A DNA stretch of 64,000 bases. Origin: Streptomyces shenzhenensis (GTDB lineage Bacteria; Actinomycetota; Actinomycetes; Streptomycetales; Streptomycetaceae). Shown here piece by piece: positions 39,470 through 46,492 of the stretch (positions are counted from its first letter, which is position 1; each line of letters starts with the position of its first letter). The notes under the pieces are model-generated. The model was not told the DNA's origin. It saw nothing but the letters and a program-made list of their open reading frames with translations, and did no database searches. The position numbers were made by a program, and so were the translations under genes. Location of the stretch: contig NZ_PENI01000004.1 of assembly GCF_003688995.1 (NCBI RefSeq), positions 62,001-126,000 on the forward strand, given 5' to 3'.

Positions 39470-39796
39470 ATGCGAGCACAACGCACGAGGCGTCTCCTCG
39501 TGGTGTCCGCTGCCGGCATCCTGATGGCCGGTGGCGCCGCGATCGGCGCAGCAGGCACTGCTTCGGCGGCCCCGTCGCACGTCGACTCCGGATACTCCAG
39601 CCACTACGCCGGCTACGGCGACGCCGGTGGCGGTCACGGCGGCGGTCACGGTGGCGGTCACGGTGGCGGTCATGGCGGCGGTCACGGTGGCGGTCACGGT
39701 GGCGGCCATGGCGGCGGTCACGGTGGCGGTCACGGTGGCCACGGTGGCGGTTACGGCGGTCACGGTGGTGGTGGCGGCCACGGCGGCGGACGCTGA
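39470..39796 (+). CDS. Secreted Gly/His-repeat peptide
   Basis: 108 aa. A clear signal peptide (MRAQRTRRLLVVSAAGILMA, cleavage probably after GTASAA near residue 34) is followed by a short SHVDSGYSSHYAGYGD segment. The rest is almost only glycine and histidine: nine consecutive GGGH units, then GGH, GGGY, GGH, GGGGGH and a final GGGR. A good ribosome site (GGAAAGG, 7-base spacing) precedes the ATG. The mature peptide of about 75 residues, with roughly a dozen histidines and no cysteine, could bind transition metals or act as a structural surface peptide; this is inference. It is followed by a clean terminator, so it is a single-gene transcript. Confidence 0.8.
   Translation: MRAQRTRRLLVVSAAGILMAGGAAIGAAGTASAAPSHVDSGYSSHYAGYGDAGGGHGGGHGGGHGGGHGGGHGGGHGGGHGGGHGGGHGGHGGGYGGHGGGGGHGGGR
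39627..39790 (+). repeat. 12-bp coding tandem repeat (GGTGGCGGTCAC type)
   Basis: The Gly/His-coding region consists of near-identical 12-base units with synonymous changes such as CAC/CAT and GGT/GGC. Length change by slippage would keep the reading frame. Confidence 0.85.
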
Positions 39797-39814
39797 CCGA
39801 TCACGCACATAGCG

Positions 39815-39848
39815 CGATGTGCGGCTCCCTCATCGGGGCCGCACATCG
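39815..39848. terminator. Hairpin terminator after the Gly/His-repeat gene
   Basis: An 11-bp perfect stem (39815-39825, CGATGTGCGGC, with 39838-39848) and a 12-base loop lie 18 bp after the stop codon, in the convergent gap with the next gene. Confidence 0.8.
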
Positions 39849-39872
39849 TTGCGTCCGGAGTCGGTCGATCCG

Positions 39873-40679
39873 TCAATCGCCTTGGGCCAGGCCCGCTTCC
39901 GTCAGCAGATAGGCCGTCATCGGGTCGTAGTAGCGCGGGCTGAGGACGTGGTCGTCGAGCGGCACCGCCACCTGGAGCGTGCCCTCCGACTCGGCGAGGA
40001 ACAGCGCCGGGTCGTTGCAGTCGGCGTACCCGACGGAGTCGAGGCCGTGCTGCGCTGCGTACCCGGCCCAGCCGTGGTCGGCCACGACCAGGTCCGGCAG
40101 CGGGCGCCCCTCGCGCTCAAGTCCCGTCAGAATGGCCCGCATCGGCTCGCCGGAGTGGGTGTGCCACAGCGTGGCGCCGTGCTCCAGGACCGCCACGTCC
40201 GCGAACTGCATGACGTATCCCTCGTCCGTCTGCAGCCCGTCCGGGATGACCACGACCTCACAGCCCGCGGCGCGCAACGCGGCGGCCGTGGCCCGGTGCA
40301 CATCGAGCAGACCGCCGGGGTGGCCGGTGGCGAACAGCACCCGCTGCCGTCCGTCGGCCGCCTTGCGCAGCCGCAGGGCCAGCCGGCCCAGGGCGTCGAC
40401 CGTCAACTCGGGGTCGATGGTGTCCTGTCCGTACCGGTACTCGGCGTCGTCGTTGACGCCGACCCGCTCCGCCATCACCGCAAGCACGTCCTGCTCGTCC
40501 TGCCAGCGGTCCCCGAGCTCCAGCCCGAGCCAGAAATTGCGGTCGCCGTTGGCCAGCTTGCGGTAGTGGGAGAGGTTGTTCTCGCGGGGGGTGGCGACAT
40601 CGCCCGCGATACGGGTGCTCACTAGGTGGTCGACAAGCTCGGCGCGGCTGGGTGTCCCGGGTATCGGCATGCCCCCCAT
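39873..40679 (-). CDS. Conserved actinobacterial protein, predicted phosphatase
   Basis: 268 aa soluble protein. I recognise it as a conserved Streptomyces protein commonly named phosphatase; the basis of that name is unclear. Visible features are a conserved N-terminus (IPGTPSRAELVDHLVSTRIA; PRENNLSHYRKLANGDRNFW), LFATGHPGGLLDVHRATAAA near residue 118, VVIPDGLQTDEGYVMQFADV, and DLVVADHGWAGYAAQHGLDS near 205. Repeated H/D residues at strand ends would suit a metal-dependent hydrolase. ATG 40679 is used; ATG 40670 is nearly as good. It lies downstream of the PucR regulator on the same strand. Confidence 0.7.
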   Translation of the reverse strand: MGGMPIPGTPSRAELVDHLVSTRIAGDVATPRENNLSHYRKLANGDRNFWLGLELGDRWQDEQDVLAVMAERVGVNDDAEYRYGQDTIDPELTVDALGRLALRLRKAADGRQRVLFATGHPGGLLDVHRATAAALRAAGCEVVVIPDGLQTDEGYVMQFADVAVLEHGATLWHTHSGEPMRAILTGLEREGRPLPDLVVADHGWAGYAAQHGLDSVGYADCNDPALFLAESEGTLQVAVPLDDHVLSPRYYDPMTAYLLTEAGLAQGD

Positions 40680-40737
40680 TGTGGGGCAGCGGGCCGTGCG
40701 ATTCCCCTGGTGTATCGCACGCTGGGACGCGGGTCAC

Positions 40738-42504
40738 TCACCGGTGTCGCAGCGCGAACCACAGCTCCATGCGGGCATCGGGATCGTCGAGGTCCGTGCC
40801 GAGCAGGGCCGCGCACCGCCCGATCCGCTGCCGCACGGTGTTGCGGTGCACGCCGAGCGTGACCGCGGTGCGGTCCCAACTGCCGTGCAGGGAAAGCCAG
40901 GTGCGCAGGGTGTCGGCGAGCGCGGGCCGGCCGGCGAGCGGCGCGAGCAGCTCGCGGGCGAACCCCTCCGCCTCGCCCGCCGGGACCAGCCCGTCAAGTC
41001 CGGTCCGGCCGCCGTGGCGGACCAGCGCCGTACGGGTGACACGGGCACGGGCCAGGGCGCGGGCCGCCTGGGCGTCGGCGGACGGCCACGCGTGCGGGGC
41101 GGCCGGGGCGCTGACGCCGAGGGTCCAGCCGGGTTGCGGGGCGGGTTCGCGGCCGGCGGGCACCAGCACCCGTACGACCTCACGGTCCACGTCGACCAGC
41201 GCCGAGCCCAGTGCCGCGCCCAGCGCGGAACCGGCGACCGGGTCCGGCGCCTGGGACTGCGGGCGGGCGTGCACGACGAGCCACCGTCCGTCGCCCAGCA
41301 GCGGTGCCACGTCGTCCGGCGCCGCGCCGAGCAGCAGCCGGACCAGCGCCGAGGAGCGCGCCGCCCCGGTGCCGCTCTGCTGCTCCCCGGTGAGCAGCGA
41401 CAACAGGACGGCGGCCACGGAGGCGATGGTGTGATCGCCGGCCTCCCGCCGGGGCACCGCCACCCCGAGCACGAACCCCTGCCCGTTGCCCAGGGCGTAG
41501 GCGGCGAGATGGGTACCACCCAGCGCATCGGTCGCGGAGGCGGGCCCGGACCGGCCGGCGGCGGGGCCGGAGGAAGCGGCGGGCGCGAGGGTGCGGCCAC
41601 CGGAGCAGGCGCGGCCCGGGTCCGCGGCCTGAGCGGGGGCGTCCGAAGGATCTGTGCGCGTCGCAGGCGCCCGGCCCGCGGCGGCCGGACCCGTGGGCGC
41701 GGGATCCGTCGGCGCCGGGTGCGGGTGGCTCGGCTCGGGGGTCCGGGACCTCGGGGCCTGGTCTCGGTCCGCCTGGTCCGGGGCGGGGCGGGGACCGTCC
41801 GTGACGGGCCGTACCACCCGGGTCAGCCGGTCCAGGGCCGTGCGGACGTCGTCCCCCGGGGCGCGGCCCGCGGAGGCGATCTCCGTGCCGTCGGGGCCGT
41901 ACAGGGACGCCCGGCCGCCCAGACGCCGGGCCAGCTGACGCAGCACCGCGTGGACCGGGTCGGGGCGGGACGCGGCGGACGCGAGGCCCTGCTGGGCCTC
42001 CGTGACCCGGCGCAGCTCGGCCAGCCGGGCCTGGGCCATCAGCTGCCAGACCGCCCGGGCCACGCCCGAGAACGTCGTCTGCGGCGGGACCTCGACGAGC
42101 GGCAGCCGGTACGCCTCGCAGGCCGCGGCCAGGGCCCGCGGGACCGTGTCGTGCACCGGGGCGACACCGAAGCCGAGTGCCGCGCCGCCCGCCGCCACGA
42201 TCCGGGCGACGTAGTCGTCGAAATAGTCCCCCCGTCCCGGCTTCCCCCCGCCGGGGGCACCCCCGTCCGAGCCCGCCGCCTCCGGGATGTGCACGCCCGC
42301 GGTCAGCAGCAGCTCGCCGCCCAGCAGATACGGGTAGGGATCGGACATCTCCGAGGTGTGCGCTCCGTGGATGACGACCCCGGGCCCCGACGGACCGGCG
42401 ATCTGCCGCAGGGCCAGGTCCTCCCGGGCCAGCAGCGCCGCCAGCGGGACCGGCGGGGTGGGCGGGACGACGGCTGGCGCGGCCGGTGCGGACGGGTCCG
42501 GCAT
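40738..42504 (-). CDS. PucR-family transcriptional regulator
   Basis: 588 aa. The N-terminal PucR domain (residues about 18-170) begins PLAALLAREDLALRQIAGPS and contains LLGGELLLTAGVHIP. A long middle region includes a Pro/Ala/Thr-rich insertion (about residues 265-330) of low complexity. The C-terminal HTH_30 domain is LRTWLSLHGSWDRTAVTLGV followed by HRNTVRQRIGRCAALLG. PucR-type regulators control purine, amine or amino acid catabolism. It is divergent from the ureohydrolase gene with 233 bp between, so it is the likely regulator of the ureohydrolase-ThDP enzyme operon. Start ATG 42504; ATG 42522 is an alternative. Confidence 0.9.
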   Translation of the reverse strand: MPDPSAPAAPAVVPPTPPVPLAALLAREDLALRQIAGPSGPGVVIHGAHTSEMSDPYPYLLGGELLLTAGVHIPEAAGSDGGAPGGGKPGRGDYFDDYVARIVAAGGAALGFGVAPVHDTVPRALAAACEAYRLPLVEVPPQTTFSGVARAVWQLMAQARLAELRRVTEAQQGLASAASRPDPVHAVLRQLARRLGGRASLYGPDGTEIASAGRAPGDDVRTALDRLTRVVRPVTDGPRPAPDQADRDQAPRSRTPEPSHPHPAPTDPAPTGPAAAGRAPATRTDPSDAPAQAADPGRACSGGRTLAPAASSGPAAGRSGPASATDALGGTHLAAYALGNGQGFVLGVAVPRREAGDHTIASVAAVLLSLLTGEQQSGTGAARSSALVRLLLGAAPDDVAPLLGDGRWLVVHARPQSQAPDPVAGSALGAALGSALVDVDREVVRVLVPAGREPAPQPGWTLGVSAPAAPHAWPSADAQAARALARARVTRTALVRHGGRTGLDGLVPAGEAEGFARELLAPLAGRPALADTLRTWLSLHGSWDRTAVTLGVHRNTVRQRIGRCAALLGTDLDDPDARMELWFALRHR

Positions 42505-42737
42505 TGTGTGCGTTCCCTCCATTCTCACTCGCTCGAATGGATGAAACGTACACTTCGCAGTCGCCCTCCGGCCACCTAATGTCGGTGCGGACCGGCAGTC
42601 GCGGGCACGGGCGTCTGCCGCGAGCGCCTCGCCGGGCGGTCCCCCGGACGCGCGCTCGAACCCGCCTCGGCCCACCGGTGGAGTCACCGCCAAAGCGGTA
42701 CATACACGAATAAGCGCAGGAAAGAAGGCATTTCACC

Positions 42738-43706
42738 ATGAGCAGCAGCGAGACGCCCCGCGGCCCCGTCGACTCCTCCCGCGTCCCGCGGTACGCCGGC
42801 CCCGCGACCTTCGCCCGGCTGCCCCGCCTCGACGAGGTCGGCACCGCCGAAGTCGCCGTCGTGGGCGTGCCGTTCGACTCCGGCGTCTCGTACCGGCCGG
42901 GCGCCCGCTTCGGCGGCAACGCCATCCGGGAGGCGTCCCGGCTGCTGCGCCCCTACAACCCGGCGCAGGACGCCTCCCCCTTCGTGCTCGCCCAGGTCGC
43001 GGACGCCGGCGACATCGCCGTGAACCCGTTCCACATCAACGAGGCCGTGGAGACCATCGAGGCGGCGGCCGACGACCTGCTCGGCACCGGCGCCCGGCTG
43101 ATGACCCTCGGCGGCGACCACACCATCGCGCTGCCCCTGCTGCGCGCGGTCGCGAAGCGGCACGGCCCGGTGGCGCTGCTCCACTTCGACGCCCACCTCG
43201 ACACCTGGGACACCTACTTCGGCGCCGAGTACACGCACGGCACCCCGTTCCGCCGCGCGGTCGAGGAGGGCATCCTCGACACCTCCGCCCTCTCCCACGT
43301 CGGCACCCGCGGCCCGCTCTACGGCAAGCAGGACCTCAGCGACGACGAGAAGCTGGGCTTCGGCATCGTCACCTCGGCGGACGTCTACCGGCGCGGCGCC
43401 GACGAGATCGCCGACCAGCTGCGCGGGCGCATCGGCGACCGGCCGCTGTACATCTCCATCGACATCGACTGCCTCGACCCGGCGCACGCGCCCGGCACCG
43501 GCACCCCCGAGGCGGGCGGCATGACCTCGCGCGAACTGCTGGAGATCCTGCGCGGCCTGGCGTCCTGCAACCTGGTGTCGGCGGACGTCGTGGAGGTGGC
43601 GCCCGCGTACGATCACGCCGAGATCACCTCGGTGGCCGCCTCCCACACGGCGTACGAGCTGACCACCCTGATGACCCGCCGGATCGCGGCGGACCGCACC
43701 GTGTGA
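42738..43706 (+). CDS. speB: Agmatinase/ureohydrolase family enzyme (SpeB-like)
   Basis: 322 aa binuclear manganese enzyme that releases urea from a guanidino compound. Metal-binding motifs are complete: [27 protein letters not shown] with [11 protein letters not shown], and [20 protein letters not shown]. The family includes agmatinase, guanidinobutyrase and guanidinopropionase, which cannot be separated safely by eye; agmatinase is the customary annotation. It is the first gene of a two-gene operon with a ThDP-dependent enzyme (39 bp gap) and is divergent from a PucR-type regulator. Confidence 0.9.
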   Translation: MSSSETPRGPVDSSRVPRYAGPATFARLPRLDEVGTAEVAVVGVPFDSGVSYRPGARFGGNAIREASRLLRPYNPAQDASPFVLAQVADAGDIAVNPFHINEAVETIEAAADDLLGTGARLMTLGGDHTIALPLLRAVAKRHGPVALLHFDAHLDTWDTYFGAEYTHGTPFRRAVEEGILDTSALSHVGTRGPLYGKQDLSDDEKLGFGIVTSADVYRRGADEIADQLRGRIGDRPLYISIDIDCLDPAHAPGTGTPEAGGMTSRELLEILRGLASCNLVSADVVEVAPAYDHAEITSVAASHTAYELTTLMTRRIAADRTV

Positions 43707-43745
43707 CTCCCCCCGCACGCACCGCTCCCAGGAGACCGAGCCCCA

Positions 43746-45431
43746 GTGACGCACGACCACGACCTGGTACTCCGCCCGACGCCCGCGCAGACGGCCGCCG
43801 CCCTCAGCCCGCCCCCCGGCCGCAGCGGCGCGGACCTGGTCGTGGAGACCCTGGCCGGACTGGGTGCGACGACCGTGTTCGGCCTGTCCGGCCGGCACGG
43901 CCCCGGCGTGTCCGACGCGCTGCGCCGCTCGGACCTGCGCTACGTGGGCCTGCGCATGGAGAACAACGCCGGCTTCGCGGCGGACGCGTACGGCCGGATC
44001 ACCGGCGAGGCCGCGCCGCTGCTGCTGTCGACGGGACCGGGCGCGCTGACCTCGCTGGCCGCGCTCCAGGAGGCGGCGGCGGCCTCGGCCCCGGTCCTCG
44101 CCATCAGCAGCCAGATCCCGACGGCCGGGCTGGGCGGTGGCCGCCACGGCTATCTGCACGAACTCCCGGACCAGGCGGCCTCGTTCCGGGGTGTGGTGAA
44201 GTCGGTCCACACCGTCCGCGCCCAGTCACAGATCCCGTCCGCGCTCGCCGCCGCCTGGAAGTCGGCGCTGACCGCGCCGCACGGCCCGGTGTGGGTGGAG
44301 ATCCCGCAGGACGTGCTGCTGGCGGAGACGGCCCTGCCGGTGGTGACCGCGCCGGACGCCACCCCGGACGAACTGCCCCCGCGCCCCGAACTGACCGCCC
44401 TCGCCGCCGATCTGCTCGCGCGCGCCGCCCGCCCGGCGATCATCGCCGGCGGGGGAGTGGTCCGGGCGGACGCCGCCGGCAAGCTGCTGCGGCTGGCCGA
44501 GCGCCTCGACGCCCCGGTCGTGACGACCTTCGGCGGCAAGGGCGCGTTCCCGTGGGAGCATCCGCTCTCCCTCCGGTCCTGGCTGGAGGACCGGCACACG
44601 ACCGACTTCCTGGAGGACGCGGACGTCCTGCTGGTGGTCGGCTCGGGACTCGGCGAACTGTCCTCCAACCACCACACGTTCGCGCCGCGCGGCCGGGTGA
44701 TCCAGATCGAGGCCGACCTCGGCAAGCTGGAGTCCAACCACCCCGCCCTGGGCATCCACGCGGACGCCCGGCCGGCCCTGCAGGCGCTGCTGGAGACGGT
44801 GGCGGAGCGCACGGACGCCGCGGCGCCGCAGCGGGTGCGCACCCTGCTCGCCAAGGTCGCCGACCGCATCGCCGCCCAGGAACTCGCCCTGGAACAGGAC
44901 GTGCTGGCCGCGGTCCGGCGCGCCCTGCCGGCCGGTGCCCCGTCCTTCTGGGACATGACGATCCTCGCCTACTGGGCCTGGTCGGCCTTCGACGCCCAGG
45001 CCCCGAACGCCATGCACTCGGCGCAGGGCGCCGGCGGCCCCGGCTACGGCTTCCCGGCGGCCCTCGGCGCGGCCGTCGCCGACCCGACCCGCCCGGTGCT
45101 GGCGGTGTCGGGCGACGGCGGCGCCCTCTACTCGATCGCCGAGCTGGCGACGGCCCGCCAGTACGGTCTGAACGTCACCTGGCTGATCGTCGACGACGGC
45201 GGTCACGGCATCCTGCGCGCGCACATGACCGACGCGTTCGGCCGGGCCACGGCGACGGAGCTGATCCGTCCGGACCATGTGGCGCTCGCCGAGTCCTTCG
45301 GGGTGCCGGGTGTCCGTACCGGCCCGGAGACCCTGGAGGCGGACCTGGCGACCGCGCTGGCGACACCAGGGCCGTCGGTGGTCGTGCTCCCTGCGGTGCT
45401 GCGGATGTTCGCGCCGACGCATCTCGGCTGA
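43746..45431 (+). CDS. ThDP-dependent acetolactate-synthase-like enzyme
   Basis: 561 aa with the three-domain layout of the thiamine-diphosphate-dependent POX/ALS family. The PYR domain (about 25-190) includes LRMENNAGFAADAYGRITGE with the conserved glutamate region; the middle domain (about 205-340) has ARPAIIAGGGVVRADAAGKL; the PP domain has the ThDP/Mg motif beginning GDGGALYSIAEL and ending in WLIVDDGGHGI. It is not a typical IlvB: no IlvN-like small subunit is adjacent and the IlvB substrate region is not obvious. The operon with a ureohydrolase suggests a role in degradation of a guanidino- or amino-derived keto acid, which is inference. Confidence 0.88.
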   Translation: MTHDHDLVLRPTPAQTAAALSPPPGRSGADLVVETLAGLGATTVFGLSGRHGPGVSDALRRSDLRYVGLRMENNAGFAADAYGRITGEAAPLLLSTGPGALTSLAALQEAAAASAPVLAISSQIPTAGLGGGRHGYLHELPDQAASFRGVVKSVHTVRAQSQIPSALAAAWKSALTAPHGPVWVEIPQDVLLAETALPVVTAPDATPDELPPRPELTALAADLLARAARPAIIAGGGVVRADAAGKLLRLAERLDAPVVTTFGGKGAFPWEHPLSLRSWLEDRHTTDFLEDADVLLVVGSGLGELSSNHHTFAPRGRVIQIEADLGKLESNHPALGIHADARPALQALLETVAERTDAAAPQRVRTLLAKVADRIAAQELALEQDVLAAVRRALPAGAPSFWDMTILAYWAWSAFDAQAPNAMHSAQGAGGPGYGFPAALGAAVADPTRPVLAVSGDGGALYSIAELATARQYGLNVTWLIVDDGGHGILRAHMTDAFGRATATELIRPDHVALAESFGVPGVRTGPETLEADLATALATPGPSVVVLPAVLRMFAPTHLG

Positions 45432-45438
45432 GGACGAC

Positions 45439-45464
45439 GGCCCGGGCCGGCAGCAGCCCGGGCC
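45439..45464. terminator. Hairpin terminator between ThDP-enzyme and nuclease genes
   Basis: GGCCCGGGC (45439-45447) pairs with GCCCGGGCC (45456-45464) across an 8-base loop, immediately after the ThDP-enzyme stop and in the convergent gap with the secreted nuclease gene. Confidence 0.7.
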
Positions 45465-45501
45465 CAGGACCGGCCGCACCGGAGGGGCGGCCGTGGCGCG
45501 T

Positions 45502-46308
45502 CTACCAGATGGCGTCCACCCACTCCGGGTGGTCCACGAACGGGTTCCGGTTGTGCTGGTAGGAGTCGTAGATGACCTGGTTGCGGCGCTCCTCGAAGGC
45601 GTCCGGCGGGTCCTCGTCGTTCCACCGCTTCAGGACCGACAGCTTGCCTATGTAGGGCGTACTGCCGTTGTTGACCTTCTCGTCCGGTTCGAGGTCGGCG
45701 AAGCCGTCGCCGCCCTCGTAACGGACCGCCATGTAGAGGATCATGCGGGCCACGTCGCCCTTGACGGCGTCGCGGGGCTCGAAGGAGTCCGAGTCGGTGC
45801 GGCTGCCACCGGAGTTGGTGAAGGTGCTGCCGCCCTCGTCGAAGTCCTTGTTGCTGCGGGTGGAGTTGACCTGGACGTCCTCGGGGCGGATGTGGTGCAG
45901 ATCGGTGCCGGGGCCGGTCGAGGTGGTGAGGTTGCCGTGCGAGATCGCCCAGACGTGCTCGCGGTTCCAGTCGCCGACGTTGCCGCCGTTGAGGGACTTG
46001 CTGCGGGAGATGCCCGAGTACAGCAGGACCACGTTGTTGCTGTTGTTCGGGTCCTGGTCGGTCACCTTCAGCGCGTCCCACAACTGGGCGTAGGACAGCT
46101 TGCTCTGGCTGCTGATGATCGTGTGCAGGGCGGACTTGAGGCTCGTGCCCGACTTGCCGACCGCGTTCTTGTAGTACGTCGTGTCGTACGCGGTCGTCGT
46201 CGCCAGGGCCGGGGCCGCGGTGAGGGTGGGGGCGGTGAGCGCGACCAGGACGGTGGCCGTGGTCAACGCCACTGTCCTCCAGCGGCGCAGGGGTGTCGCC
46301 GACATCAT
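45502..46308 (-). CDS. Secreted endonuclease I-family nuclease
   Basis: 268 aa. A signal peptide (residues 1-36, WRTVALTTATVLVALTAPTL, cleavage near APALA) targets it outside the cell. The endonuclease I (Pfam Endonuclease_1) pattern is present: NREHVWAISHGNL and TDLHHIRPEDVQVNSTRSNK, giving the His/Asn metal site of the beta-beta-alpha type, followed by DVARMILYMAVRYEGGDGF. Relatives degrade extracellular RNA or DNA (Bacillus BSn, Vibrio endonuclease I). In Streptomyces it could serve phosphate or nucleotide scavenging. It is downstream of the GT39 gene on the same strand, with 184 bp between. Confidence 0.93.
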   Translation of the reverse strand: MMSATPLRRWRTVALTTATVLVALTAPTLTAAPALATTTAYDTTYYKNAVGKSGTSLKSALHTIISSQSKLSYAQLWDALKVTDQDPNNSNNVVLLYSGISRSKSLNGGNVGDWNREHVWAISHGNLTTSTGPGTDLHHIRPEDVQVNSTRSNKDFDEGGSTFTNSGGSRTDSDSFEPRDAVKGDVARMILYMAVRYEGGDGFADLEPDEKVNNGSTPYIGKLSVLKRWNDEDPPDAFEERRNQVIYDSYQHNRNPFVDHPEWVDAIW

Positions 46309-46492
46309 GTGGGGTCCGTTCTACGCGGGTTGAATGGAGGCGGCACCGAGTAGGGTGACATGGACATGCGATGGCGGTGGTGTACGGCGGGTGTCGGTTG
46401 CGTGACGGAATGCGACACGCTCCGTCCGCCGCGCACCGAACGGCCCCCGACCGTGGGGCGGTCGGGGGCCGAGGGGCCGTGCGGCGACGGGG

